DNA from: Comamonadaceae bacterium
Lineage (GTDB): Bacteria > Pseudomonadota > Gammaproteobacteria > Burkholderiales > Burkholderiaceae_C
Length of the DNA stretch: 50,000 bases
Assembly: GCA_027486555.1 (NCBI GenBank)
Contig: JAIXOX010000129.1
Coordinates: 1 to 50,000, forward strand
Reading direction: 5' to 3'
Shown here piece after piece: positions 33,035-43,100 of this stretch; position 1 is the stretch's first letter; every line of letters begins with the position of its first letter. Made by a program: the position numbers and the translations under genes. Under the pieces are notes generated by a model. The model saw only the letters and a program-made list of their open reading frames with translations. It was not told the origin of the DNA and did not search any database.

Positions 33035-35965
33035 TTAATCAAATCGCGTTGCAGTTTGCCCCGCGATTTTGAGCGTATTGAGCAATTGCGGTCGCGACAT
33101 GGTGTTCAGTCCATTTTCACGCCAAATGTATTCATCTTTGATGATGAGCCCATTTTCGGCATAAAAGCTGGCAACACTCTTGAGCATCATTTTGGGGTTG
33201 TAGCGGTCTTCGAGGTATTTTTTGCCCATTTCGACTTTGGGCTGGAAAGTGATGTGCTCGTGCCAAACCAGTGCCCCTGGGGCGTTGAGCAAGCGGTAAC
33301 CCGCTTTTTTGAGTGCAAATGACACACCTGCGTCTTCGAAGGTGTTGGGGTATCCATCGTGAAGGTAGGGCGCAATGTTGATGGTAAAAAGGGTTGCCCC
33401 GATAGGGCACCAGTCCACTTCACGGAAACCACAGGTGGACAAGTCGTCATAGGGTTTACCAAAGTCGTGTAAACCCAGATCGATGATCTGATCATTCGGG
33501 TCTGGTTGCTCGACTTTGCCTCCACTGAACTGCAATTTGCCATTGGGGAAAGTTACGCGGCAGCAGACTGCCCCCGTTCCTGGATTACTTTCGGCCCTGA
33601 CAAGAAGCTCTTCTAGCCATCCCGGTTCAGGAATTTCATCGTTGTCAAAAATAATGAACCATGCTCCGTTGGCATACTCCAGAGCTTTGCGCCGTCCTTG
33701 TGCAGGGCCCAAGTTGGTGTCACCGTAAATGACTTTCACCGCAGGAAATTGACCTTCAATTTTCGTTTTGAGAAAGTTGACAGTTTCTTCCGTAGAACCA
33801 TTGTCATAAAGAATCACTTCATGCGGGATGTTGACGGTTTTTTGCAGCCCCTGCAAAGCTTGCAGGGTTTGGGTGTGTTTGCCATATGACAACATGATGA
33901 TGGAAACAAATCGTGTAAATTCACCTCGGCGAATGGCCTCGCGCAAGCGGGCTTCATTTTGAATCTGGCGGGTCAGTTCGAGTTGCTTTTGATTTTGTGT
34001 TTCGGTGGTTTGTTCAGCATGCAAACGGTGTTGGTACAGAAATTCAGGAACGTGAACGAAGCTGCTGCTGGGGTAATGAAATGCAATCCGCATGAGCATT
34101 TCATAGTCTTGCGCTGAGTCAAATCGTGCATCAAAGAGTCCGACTTTGGCAAAGACATCACGCCGAATGATTTTGAGATGCGTGGCGTACATGGCCCGCA
34201 AATTTTCTGCAAAGTAATCTTGCCTTGGCAGACTCATGAAATGGATGCGATTGATTTCAGCGCCGTCTTGATTGATATTGATGCGCCCCGTGTGCAAATA
34301 CACCGTGTCTGAATTCCAGTGTTGCACACAGGTCTCAATGGCCTCGGGGGCGATCATGTCATCACAGTCCAAAAAGGCAATGAGATCACCCTCTGATGCG
34401 ACGATGGCTCTGTTTTGTGTTTCTGCAATCCCCAGGTTCACCTCATTAAGCAGCAGTTTGACTTGTGGGTAATGGGCGTAACTTTGCAGCAGTGGTTGAA
34501 CACGGGGGTCTGGGGAATGGTCATCAATGATGATGACCTGCATGTGGGGATAGCTTTGCGCCAAAGCGCTGTCAATGCATTGCCGCAAATAGGCTACATG
34601 GTTGTAAACCGGAATGATGATGCTAACTTTGAGGGCTTGATTTGTCGGTTTTTCTACGTCCAATAATGTGTCTGTGCTGGTGGTTCGAGGTTCATTGGAC
34701 AAATACATCAGACGGTTGCGAACTTTGCGCTTGACCGCCGATGGAATCAGTTTGGAGAGTTGATAGACGCTGTCATTTTTGTACAACGCGGTCAACACAG
34801 CCAGTGCTTTAAAACTGATTTTTCTGACCCAGCCTCCCAACTGGCCGCGCTTGTCTTTCAGCATTGTCCCTATGGTACGCAAAGGGGCCGTCAGACGCCA
34901 AGAGCGGCTGTTTTGATACAGCTGTATTTGATTTTGATGCTGCTGTTTGAGCTGTCCGATGGTCTGCTCATAATTGGCGTTGCTTTGCATCCACACCTCA
35001 TTTTGAGATTGGTGCTCTTCTTTGAGTTGTGTGATGATCTGCTCGTAATTGTTATTGCTTTGTTTCAAAGCCTCATCCATCTGCGCAATAGCTCGGGCAT
35101 TGTTTTCATGGGTCTCTTGAATTTCCAATCGTAATTTGGATTTTTCAGTGTCATTTTTTTCATTATTGTGTTGCATTGTTTTTATGAGTTGGTCATTGGC
35201 TTTCTGAAGCAGCGGCATTTGCCTGCTGTAGCCCCATAAATTTTTTAACTGCTCAGATGTCCACTGGACTTTCCACTTGTCGAGCAGGCGCTTTAATGTT
35301 TGCAAAGCAAGGTCAGCGTCACCAAATGTCACACCAGCGCCAGAGTTGCCATGAATCAGGTAGATGGCGGAATGCCCAGGAGCATGAACGAATGGCCCCG
35401 TTTGCTGGAGTTGCAGCCAATAGTCCCAGTCTTCAAACAAATCCAGCGTTTCATCAAATCGGCACCTATTGACTTCGGGTGTGCGTCGAAAAAGCGCGGC
35501 GTGTATGGGAATGTAGTTTTCGAGCATGAGGTGCTCTGCCTGGTATGCGTTGCAGTATTCGCGCACCACGGTTGTTTGCCCGTCAGCATCGATTTCAACG
35601 CAGCTTGTGTCGGCGTAAGCCAGTACCATTTGAGGCGCTTGGGTGAGCGCATGCACCAGTTTTTCGATGTGGTCAGGAAGGAGCCAGTCGTCTTCGTCCA
35701 AAAACAACGCAAATGGTGACTGGGCGGTTTCAAGCAAGACGTTGGCTGCTCGTGAGCGCATCATTTTTTGCGATGAGGAAACAATCTTGATCTGAAATGG
35801 GTAGTCCTTTTGGACCATCAGCCCCATTGCAGCGGCATCGGCAATATAAACACACAAAAATTTGTACGTTTGCGCCTCCAACGACGCCAATGCCTTTGCC
35901 AGCTCAAGCCGTCCTGTGCTGCGTATCAAGACATCAACGCTTGGCGGTAAATCGTTAGGGCTCAT
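33035..35965 (-). CDS. Three-domain GT2 glycosyltransferase with coiled coil
   Basis: A 976-residue protein. A first GT-A domain covers about residues 8-230 (VDVLIRSTGRLELAKALASLEAQTY, LFLDEDDWLLPDHIEKL). A Gln/Asn/Glu-rich coiled coil lies at about 260-365 with near-repeats (QSNNNYEQIITQLKEEHQSQ and QSNANYEQTIGQLKQQHQNQ), then SRSWRLTAPLR, common in surface-glycan transferases. A second GT-A domain (VSIIIPVYNHVAYLRQCIDSALAQ, IAFLDCDDMI) and a third (FVSIIMLSYGKHTQTLQALQGL, FIIFDNDEIPEPGWLEEL) follow. DxD-like motifs are present in all three, so several linkages could be made by one chain, with the coiled coil setting oligomer state or spacing. Base composition is lower in GC than the flanking genes, as usual for glycan loci. 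The start overlaps a possible microprotein ORF. Confidence 0.88.
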   Translation of the reverse strand: MSPNDLPPSVDVLIRSTGRLELAKALASLEAQTYKFLCVYIADAAAMGLMVQKDYPFQIKIVSSSQKMMRSRAANVLLETAQSPFALFLDEDDWLLPDHIEKLVHALTQAPQMVLAYADTSCVEIDADGQTTVVREYCNAYQAEHLMLENYIPIHAALFRRTPEVNRCRFDETLDLFEDWDYWLQLQQTGPFVHAPGHSAIYLIHGNSGAGVTFGDADLALQTLKRLLDKWKVQWTSEQLKNLWGYSRQMPLLQKANDQLIKTMQHNNEKNDTEKSKLRLEIQETHENNARAIAQMDEALKQSNNNYEQIITQLKEEHQSQNEVWMQSNANYEQTIGQLKQQHQNQIQLYQNSRSWRLTAPLRTIGTMLKDKRGQLGGWVRKISFKALAVLTALYKNDSVYQLSKLIPSAVKRKVRNRLMYLSNEPRTTSTDTLLDVEKPTNQALKVSIIIPVYNHVAYLRQCIDSALAQSYPHMQVIIIDDHSPDPRVQPLLQSYAHYPQVKLLLNEVNLGIAETQNRAIVASEGDLIAFLDCDDMIAPEAIETCVQHWNSDTVYLHTGRININQDGAEINRIHFMSLPRQDYFAENLRAMYATHLKIIRRDVFAKVGLFDARFDSAQDYEMLMRIAFHYPSSSFVHVPEFLYQHRLHAEQTTETQNQKQLELTRQIQNEARLREAIRRGEFTRFVSIIMLSYGKHTQTLQALQGLQKTVNIPHEVILYDNGSTEETVNFLKTKIEGQFPAVKVIYGDTNLGPAQGRRKALEYANGAWFIIFDNDEIPEPGWLEELLVRAESNPGTGAVCCRVTFPNGKLQFSGGKVEQPDPNDQIIDLGLHDFGKPYDDLSTCGFREVDWCPIGATLFTINIAPYLHDGYPNTFEDAGVSFALKKAGYRLLNAPGALVWHEHITFQPKVEMGKKYLEDRYNPKMMLKSVASFYAENGLIIKDEYIWRENGLNTMSRPQLLNTLKIAGQTATRFD

Positions 35966-36105
35966 GCTGTGACTCCGTGACTGTGGCCAGGGCGCGCGCT
36001 TACCCAGATGGATGGATTGCGCTCCAATGTGAGTCCGAGCTTGGGGCCAGGCCGTTTGATAAAGGCAGTTTTCATGAATTCAGCACAGCCAATCACGAGG
36101 TCCAT
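35962..36105 (-). CDS. Possible 47-residue microprotein between glycan genes
   Basis: An open frame from ATG 36105 to TGA 35962. The stop overlaps the start of the three-domain glycosyltransferase gene as ATGA, the coupling seen throughout this operon. An in-frame GTG at 36129 would extend it to 55 residues and overlap the WbaP-like gene. The protein begins MDLVIGCAEFMKTAFIKRPG and has no recognised family or membrane helix. It fills a 153-bp gap that would otherwise be unexplained in an operon of overlapping genes. It may instead be the tail of a decayed gene. Confidence 0.4.
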   Translation of the reverse strand: MDLVIGCAEFMKTAFIKRPGPKLGLTLERNPSIWVSARPGHSHGVTA

Positions 36106-36118
36106 ATCGATGGGACTG

Positions 36119-37549
36119 TCAGTAAGCACCCGCACGATGAAAAACCACGTTGATTGTTTTGAACAAGATGATCTGGTCGTGCCAAAGAGACCAGTTTTTG
36201 ACGTACCAAGTGTCTAAATAGACCCTTTTGTCATAGTCAATGTCGCTGCGTCCACTGACTTGCCAGAGGCCTGTCATTCCTGGACGAACCATCAAATAGT
36301 ATCCTATTTCATCACCATATTGAGTCAATTCAGCCTCAACCACTGGTCGAGGCCCCACCAAACTCATCTCCCCCCGGATCACGTTGATCAATTGTGGCAA
36401 CTCATCTAGGCTGTTCGTGCGCAAAAAGCGACCAAATCCATTGACCCTGGGGTCATTTTTGAGTTTCCGTTCGTTTTTCCATTGCACCCGCAGTTCGGGT
36501 TGGCATTGCAGGAAGAGTTCGAGTTGTTGTTCGGCGTCAACCACCATGGTCCGGAATTTGTAGCAATTGAAGGTTTTGCCGTACTTGCCCACCCGTGGGT
36601 GGGCAAACAGGGCCGGCCCTCCATCGCGCCGAATCAGCAAGGCCAAGGTGACCATGACGGGGCTGAGCAAAACCAGCAAGACCAAGGCTGCCAAGGTGTC
36701 AAACACCCGTTTGGTCAGCCGGGCTGGCCAACGCCGCAGGTTGTTGCGCATGCGCAGCATGGCCACTTCGTGTGAAAAAAAATGAGAGATGTCGGTGCCG
36801 TGCAGTGGTATGCCGCGCATGGCCGGAATGACGCTGATGTCGGGTGCGCCCCATTGGGCTAACCTGCGCAGCCAGTGCTCTCGTTGCTCTGACTCAGAGT
36901 GCTCTAAGGCAATGACCCACTGCACCCCAATTTGCCCGGCGAGTGACTCGATTTGGTCTTGCTGGAGGCGCGGATAAGTGATAGGGTTATCGCCCAACTG
37001 GCCATCGCATGTCGAGACGAAGCCGATCACTTGCAAGCCGAGTTCAGGTTGGCTTTTGAGGGCCATGGCGGCATCTGCTGCATTGTTGCCAACGCCAATG
37101 ATGACGGTGGGCCGAATCCACAGATTCATGCGTTTGAGCAGGTGACGCGTCAGGGCGCGCATGCCGACCAGCGCCAGCAAAACAATGCCCCAAGACAGGC
37201 ACCACCATTGCAACGACACGGTCCAGTGGTTGATGGCCACAAGCGACATGTCCAGCAGCGCCAGCAAGCCGATCAGGCGCAGAAAGTCGCCCAGCTCATC
37301 CCAAAAGGGTCGTCGGTCGCTGTAGTGCTGGTAACTGATGAGCAGCAAAAAAGTGCCCAGCATGCCCATGAGCCCCCAAGAGACCAGCCGTGCAGCTTGC
37401 TGCTGGGCCAACCAATGCTCAAGGTGATGCAAGCCGCCTGTGGACAATTTCGTGCAAGCCAGAATGGTCAGCACAAAGGCCAGCATGATCGCAACCAAGT
37501 CACTGCACAAAATAGCCAACTTGGACAGCCGGACTTTGCGCAGGCTCAT
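36119..37549 (-). CDS. Polyprenyl-phosphate sugar phosphotransferase (WbaP-like initiating enzyme)
   Basis: With the ATG at 37549 (GAGG upstream) the protein is 476 residues. A TTG at 37600 overlaps the previous stop and would add 17 residues. Four hydrophobic helices in the first 125 residues are followed by a CoA-binding-like middle domain (TVIIGVGNNAADAAMAL, LGLQVIGFVS). Then come a further membrane segment and the bacterial sugar transferase domain: RVFDTLAALVLLVLLSPVM, GPALFAHPRVGKYGKTFNCYKFRTM, LRTNSLDELPQLINVIRGEMSLVGPRP, ending FHRAGAY. The enzyme transfers a sugar-1-phosphate to undecaprenyl phosphate, the first step of O-antigen or capsule assembly. The sugar is probably Gal or Glc by family; sequence alone does not fix it. 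Confidence 0.92.
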   Translation of the reverse strand: MSLRKVRLSKLAILCSDLVAIMLAFVLTILACTKLSTGGLHHLEHWLAQQQAARLVSWGLMGMLGTFLLLISYQHYSDRRPFWDELGDFLRLIGLLALLDMSLVAINHWTVSLQWWCLSWGIVLLALVGMRALTRHLLKRMNLWIRPTVIIGVGNNAADAAMALKSQPELGLQVIGFVSTCDGQLGDNPITYPRLQQDQIESLAGQIGVQWVIALEHSESEQREHWLRRLAQWGAPDISVIPAMRGIPLHGTDISHFFSHEVAMLRMRNNLRRWPARLTKRVFDTLAALVLLVLLSPVMVTLALLIRRDGGPALFAHPRVGKYGKTFNCYKFRTMVVDAEQQLELFLQCQPELRVQWKNERKLKNDPRVNGFGRFLRTNSLDELPQLINVIRGEMSLVGPRPVVEAELTQYGDEIGYYLMVRPGMTGLWQVSGRSDIDYDKRVYLDTWYVKNWSLWHDQIILFKTINVVFHRAGAY

Positions 37550-37596
37550 GTGCGAGACCTCGTGTGTGAGCGACTCCGACAGGCTTTTGGCTTGGT

Positions 37597-38574
37597 TCAA
37601 ACCCAGAACCCTTTGTGCATGGACAAGCCCTTAACCAGCTTCTGTGGCATGTGCGCGTGAAGTTGTCCGGATTTAAAACCGACATATTTCAAAAATGTTC
37701 TTAATAGGGCTTCTGGCAATAAAAAGACTGATTTTTTTATTAAATAACGATACTCAGAATTTATAAATTGAATACCTTCATTTGCAGCAGATCCAAAAGT
37801 CTGAATTAACCAGTGCTGTTGGGCATGAAAAACACCGGTGTCAAAGTAGCGACCGAGTTCTTCACGCAGCGAATAACTGTGCGAGTGGTAAACCATGGCG
37901 CTGGCTTGGTAGCGGATGGCGTGACCGGCCAGCAGCAAGCGCGCGGCGAGGTGCATGTCCTCACCCAAAATCAGCGCTTTGTCGAACCCCCCCACTTGCT
38001 GCAAGGCCGAGAGTCTGTAGGCCGCAAATGAGTTGGAGAGAAAGCAGGTTTTGATGCCTTTGTGGGTTTTGTCTTGCAATGTGACGGTGTGGCTTTGCGC
38101 AGGGTAGTTGAACAAGCGGGCATGTGCGGCGATGGGGGTGGCCTTGTCGTTGGGCAATTGCCGACCGTAAGCGGCGGCCACCTGGGGGTCGTTGAACGCT
38201 TGAAACAAATTTCGCAGGGCATACGGGTCGGCCAAGATCGCGTCTTGCGTCAAAAAAATCACGAACTCGGCACCTTGGGTGTGTTGCTCAATGCCTTCTT
38301 GACGAGTCCCGCCGTGGCTGAAGCGCTTGCGGCTGACGGTTTGAACCAGATGGCCCTGTGCTTGCGCCGCCTGTGCGCTGCCATCGGTTGACTCGGAGTC
38401 AAGAATGACCACTTTGAGGGGTTGCGTGGTTTGGTTTTGGATCGCCCTCAAAAACTCCGGCCAGCTTGGGCCGGGATCGCAAGTGGGGACCAAAACGACG
38501 GCGCGTTCACAAAATGATTTTGAGGATTGCTGAAAGTACGCCATTTTTGGGTATAAATTTCTATCAATAAACAT
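37597..38574 (-). CDS. GT2 glycosyltransferase, rhamnosyltransferase-like
   Basis: A 325-residue enzyme. The GT-A core is AVVLVPTCDPGPSWPEFLRAIQNQT, VVILDSESTDGS, then the family-typical FSHGGTRQEGIEQ and FLTQDAILADPYALRNLFQAF, a pattern characteristic of dTDP-rhamnosyltransferases (RfbF/WbbL type). It is followed by SNSFAAYRLSALQQVGGFDKALILGEDMHLAARLLLAG. The C-terminal 90 residues are helical (YFDTGVFHAQQHWLIQTFG). It is first gene of the minus-strand glycan operon. ATG 38574 lies just inside an AT-rich intergenic region likely to hold the promoter; MAYFQQ ten codons on is an alternative start. Rhamnose in the surface glycan is a reasonable prediction, although no dTDP-rhamnose genes lie in this window. 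Confidence 0.85.
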   Translation of the reverse strand: MFIDRNLYPKMAYFQQSSKSFCERAVVLVPTCDPGPSWPEFLRAIQNQTTQPLKVVILDSESTDGSAQAAQAQGHLVQTVSRKRFSHGGTRQEGIEQHTQGAEFVIFLTQDAILADPYALRNLFQAFNDPQVAAAYGRQLPNDKATPIAAHARLFNYPAQSHTVTLQDKTHKGIKTCFLSNSFAAYRLSALQQVGGFDKALILGEDMHLAARLLLAGHAIRYQASAMVYHSHSYSLREELGRYFDTGVFHAQQHWLIQTFGSAANEGIQFINSEYRYLIKKSVFLLPEALLRTFLKYVGFKSGQLHAHMPQKLVKGLSMHKGFWV

Positions 38575-38739
38575 ACTAGCTTGTTATTGTGCCTTTATTG
38601 GTTTGATATTTATGCGACGTTTTAATAAAAAATTGAGAATTAAGGCACTCTGTGCAGGTTCTCCATGCGCCCGGGCTATAGTCCCGCACCGGCCAAATGG
38701 CCCTCTGTGTAGAAAAAAGGCGCCTGAAGGCGATACGGC

Positions 38740-39939
38740 ATGAATGTGCAACCCGAGTTGGTTTGGACCGAGGACCAAGAGACACGGTCTAGGTTTTGGC
38801 GCATGGACCATGGCGCGGCGGTGCCCAAAAAGGTGGTGATTGCCGATGACACGATGAGCGCGGACACGGCGTTTCGGCTGGCCTGCGAGGGCACGGGTTT
38901 GCTGTGGCGGGGTGATTTTCAGAACGCCCGCCAACTGTTGCAGGCTTTGGCGCGGCGCATCGACAAGCCCAAAAAGGTGCGTGTCAAAAAAACAGATGTG
39001 GCACCGGATGTGGTGCCAGGGGCGGCGTTTCACACGCATCGCCAGGCGCAGGCGCACAGAAGCCGCGTGTTGAACCAGGTTTTGATTGAGTTAGACGGTG
39101 ATTACGGCGTGGCCTTGCGGCGCGCGCCCGATGTGCGCCAGGCGTGCACGCAGGCTTTTGGGCCGGCCAATGGGCAGGCTTCGGTGTTGTCGCTGCGCAG
39201 TTTGCAGGGCGTGGTGGGGGCGTTTGAGTGGCGCAAGAACGGGGTGGAAGTGCCCGCTTTGGGCGAGGCGTTGCGCATTTTTCCGCATTACGGGGTGTTT
39301 TCGCCGATTCGGGGGGAGTATGTGGCGCTGGTGGTCAAGGCCCCTTGGCCTGCGGCCATGAGCACGCATTCGGTGGCGTTTGACATTGGGGTGGGCACAG
39401 GTGTGTTGTCGGCTGTGTTGGCCCGACGTGGCGCGGCCCAAGTGGTGGGCACCGACCTGAGCGACCGGGCCATGGCTTGCGCCAAAGACAATTTGCAGCG
39501 TTTGGGTTTGCAAAACCAGGTGACCTTGTTGCAGACCGATTTATTTCCGCCTGGACAAGCGGCCTTGGTGGTGTGCAACCCGCCTTGGCTGCCCGCACGG
39601 GCGACATCGCTGCTGGACCAGGCCGTTTACGACGAGGACAGCCAAATGCTCAAGGGTTTTTTGATGGGCTTGAAAGATCACCTTTACCCTGGTGGCGAGG
39701 GTTGGTTGATCTTGTCAGATTTGGCAGAGCATTTGGGCTTGCGCACGCGGCAGGCGTTGATGGACTGGATCGAAGCTGCGGGCTTGGTGGTGCTGGGCCG
39801 CATGGATGCCAAACCGGTGCACAGCAAAGCCCAAGACGCGACCGACCCGCTGCACGCGGCCAGGGCTGCTGAGGTGACATCGTTGTGGCGTTTGGGGGTG
39901 GCGGACACCGGGTTGACGGGTGGTGGTCTGCCAGGTTGA
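38740..39939 (+). CDS. Class I SAM-dependent methyltransferase with NPPW motif
   Basis: A 399-residue protein. The C-terminal MTS/HemK-like catalytic domain covers about residues 190-390: FDIGVGTGVLSAVLARRGAAQVVGTDLSDRAMACAKDNLQRLGL, then ALVVCNPPWLPA. The NPPW (N/D-PP-Y/W) motif marks methyltransferases acting on planar nitrogens, such as RNA or DNA bases or Gln side chains. The N-terminal 180 residues contain a Lys/Arg-rich segment (KKVRVKKT) and no recognised fold. GAAGG precedes the ATG. It stands alone between the glycan operon and a REP array, and is probably a housekeeping rRNA or protein modifier rather than part of the glycan pathway. Confidence 0.85.
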   Translation: MNVQPELVWTEDQETRSRFWRMDHGAAVPKKVVIADDTMSADTAFRLACEGTGLLWRGDFQNARQLLQALARRIDKPKKVRVKKTDVAPDVVPGAAFHTHRQAQAHRSRVLNQVLIELDGDYGVALRRAPDVRQACTQAFGPANGQASVLSLRSLQGVVGAFEWRKNGVEVPALGEALRIFPHYGVFSPIRGEYVALVVKAPWPAAMSTHSVAFDIGVGTGVLSAVLARRGAAQVVGTDLSDRAMACAKDNLQRLGLQNQVTLLQTDLFPPGQAALVVCNPPWLPARATSLLDQAVYDEDSQMLKGFLMGLKDHLYPGGEGWLILSDLAEHLGLRTRQALMDWIEAAGLVVLGRMDAKPVHSKAQDATDPLHAARAAEVTSLWRLGVADTGLTGGGLPG

Positions 39940-39959
39940 TCTCGACGGGGATGGGTCGT

Positions 39960-40190
39960 GGTCTGCGTGGGTTTTCGCGACGGGGGCGTCGCTCCTACGG
40001 GGGAGAATGCCTGGCTTTTTGGGAGCCCTGCCCTCGGGGCGATGGTTTGTGGTTTGCGAGGGTTATCGCGACGGGGGCGTCGCTCCTACAGGGGGGATGC
40101 CTGGCTTTTGTGGGAGCCCCGCCCTCGGGGCGATGGTTTGTGGTTTGCGAGGGTTATCGCGACGGGGGCGTCGCTCCTACCGGGGGCAAA
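39960..40190. repeat. REP-like repeat array, about three units
   Basis: Forward-orientation units ending GCGACG-gggg-CGTCGC at about 39976, 40068 and 40159, with GGGAGCCCCGCCCTCGGGGCGATGG hairpins between them and linkers AATGCCTGGCTTTT. They are near-identical to each other. They fill the gap between the stop codons of the convergent methyltransferase and uvrA genes. Confidence 0.85.
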
Positions 40191-40199
40191 CACTCGGGT

Positions 40200-43100
40200 T
40201 CAGGCCCGCGCCAACACCGGTGCCAGCGCCACGCCGGTGTGGGTGCCCAGGATCACCAGGGCCTCGGGGGTCATGGCGGCCACGATGCGGCCGCCGGCGT
40301 TCCCGCCCTCCGGCCCCAGGTCAATGACCCAGTCGGCTTCGGCGATCACATCCAGGTCGTGCTCGATCACGATCACGCTGTGACCGGCATTGACCAAGCG
40401 GTGCAGCACGCTGATGAGTTTGTCCACGTCGGCCATGTGCAGGCCCACGGTGGGTTCGTCCAGCACATAGAGCGTGTGCGGCGCTTTGTTGCCGCGTTTG
40501 CCCACTTCGTCGCGCACTTTGGTGAGTTCGGTCACCAATTTGATGCGCTGCGCTTCGCCACCGCTCAGGGTCGGTGAGGGCTGGCCCAAGGTCAGATAAC
40601 CCAAGCCCACATCTTTGAGCAGTTGCAAGGGGTGCGAGATGCTGGGCATGGTGGCGAAAAACCCAACGGCCTCGTCGACTTCCATCTGCAGCACATCGCC
40701 AATGCTTTTGCCGCGCCAAGTAACCGCCAGCGTCTCGGGGTTGAAACGTGCACCTCGGCAGGTCTCGCAATGGACTTTCACATCGGGCAAAAAGCTCATC
40801 TCGATGGTGCGCATGCCTTGGCCCTCGCAGCTGGGGCAGCGGCCTTCGCCAGTGTTGAAGCTGAAGCGCCCGGCGGCATAACCACGGGCTTTGGCCTCCA
40901 GCGTTTCGGCAAACAGTTTGCGGATCGTGTCCCAAAAACCAATGTAGGTGGCGGGGCAGGAGCGCGGTGTTTTGCCAATCGGCGTTTGGTCGACTTCGAG
41001 CACGCGGTCGATGGTCTCAAAACCCTGCACGTCGCTGCACGCCGTCAAAGCCACGCGTTGACCCGCATCTTGCGCGGTGCGGCCTGCAAAGGTGGAGCGC
41101 TGGCTGACCAGCGCCTGCACGTTGGTCAGCAGCACATCGCGGGCCAGCGTGGATTTGCCGGAGCCACTGACGCCGGTCACGGCCACCAAACGTTTGAGGG
41201 GCACTTGCACATCGACCTGGCGCAGGTTGTGAAGGTTGGCGCCGGTGAGGGTGAGCCACTGCGGGGTGGGCACTTCGGGTGTTTCTGCTTTGGTTTCAGG
41301 CGCGGCCTTCTTTTTGCCTTTCACTTTGGCGGTGGCCTTTGCTGCGGTGACAGCGGCTTCGGTTGCAGTCACGGCTTGCAAAGATTTGGGATCTGAACCC
41401 AATTTCTCCGCTGCTTCTTCGTGGGGCGATGGCGTGGGCGACGATTTTGGCGTACCCCCGCCGTATGAGGAGCCCACGCCATTGCCCCGCGCAGACGCAT
41501 CCACCACCCTTCGCGGCTGCATGGGGTGTTTCATGGCGTGCAACAAATACCGCCCGGTTTGTGAATCCGCAGAAGCCGTGATGTCGGCCACCGAACCCTC
41601 CGCCACCAAGCGACCGCCACGTTTGCCCGCGCTCGGTCCGATGTCGATGATGTGGTCGGCGCGTCGGATGGTGTCTTCGTCATGTTCCACCACCACGAGC
41701 GTGTTGCCCTTGTCACTCAAACTTTGCAAAGCGTTGAGCAAAATCTGGTTGTCACGGGCGTGCAGGCCAATGGTGGGTTCGTCCAGCACGTAGCACACGC
41801 CTTGCAGGTTGCTGCCCAGTTGTGCGGCCAAGCGGATGCGCTGCGCCTCGCCACCCGAGAGCGTGGGCGCGCCCCGGTCGAGCGTGAGGTAGCCCAGGCC
41901 CACCTCTTCCAAAAATTCCAGGCGGCTTTTGATCTCGGGCACCAGATCACGGGCGATGTCGGCGTCGCGGCCGGTCAGGTGCAGCTTGTCAACCCAGTGC
42001 CGCACATCGGTGACCGACAAGCTGGCAATGTCGGTGATGCGCCAGCCTTGGCCCGGCGCTGCGCCCAGCCGCACGGCACGCGCCGTGGCGTTCAGGCGCG
42101 TGCCTTCGCAGCTGGGGCAGGCCACGTTGGCCAGGTCTTCGATCTCGGGCTCGGCAAAGGTTTGCTCGCGGCCTTTGTTCTTGTCGTCTTGCACCGAGTC
42201 GTCAAACACTTGGCGCTCGTCCTTGCTGAGCTTGACGCCCGTGCCCACGCAGTCGGGGCACCAGCCGTGTTTGCTGTTGTACGAGAACAATCGCGGATCG
42301 AGTTCCGCATACGAGGTGGAACACGCCGGGCAGGCGCGCAGTGTCGAAAACACGCGATGCTGGCCAATGCGGGCGGTGGACTCGCCGCTGAACATGGCTT
42401 CGCGCAGGCCATCCAGATCGCTCAACACATGCACCACGCCTTTGCCGTATTCCAGCGTTTTGCTCAGGGCCTCGCGCAGGGCGGTTTCGTTGCTCGGCAA
42501 CACATCCAGGCTGACCACGGGCAATTCGATGTTGTGCTCTTTGAAGCGGTCGATGCGCGGAAAGCCTTGCGTCGGCAAAAAGTCACCATCCACACGCAAG
42601 TGCGTGTAACCGCGCGGCCGCGCCCAATCGGCCAGCTCGGTGTACACCCCCTTGCGGTTGACGACCAGCGGGGCCAACAGGCCAATGTGCTGCCCCTTGA
42701 ACTGCGTCATCAGCTGGGCAATGATGCTGTCTGGGGTTTGCGGCTGGACAGGCGTGTTGTCGTGCACACAGTGCTGGATGCCCAACTTGACGTACAGCAG
42801 GCGCAAAAAGTGCCAGACCTCGGTGGTGGTGCCCACGGTGGATTTGCGACCGCCGCGTGACAAGCGCTGCTCAATGGCCACGGTGGGCGGAATGCCGTAC
42901 ACCGCATCGACCTCGGGGCGGCCTGCGGGCTGCACGATGGCGCGGGCGTAGGCGTTCAGGCTTTCGAGGTAACGGCGCTGGCCTTCGTTGAACAGGATGT
43001 CAAAGGCCAGCGTGGACTTGCCGGAACCGCTGACGCCCGTGACCACGTTGAACTTGCCGCGTGGAATGTCCACACTCAGGTTTTTGAGGTTGTGCTCTTT

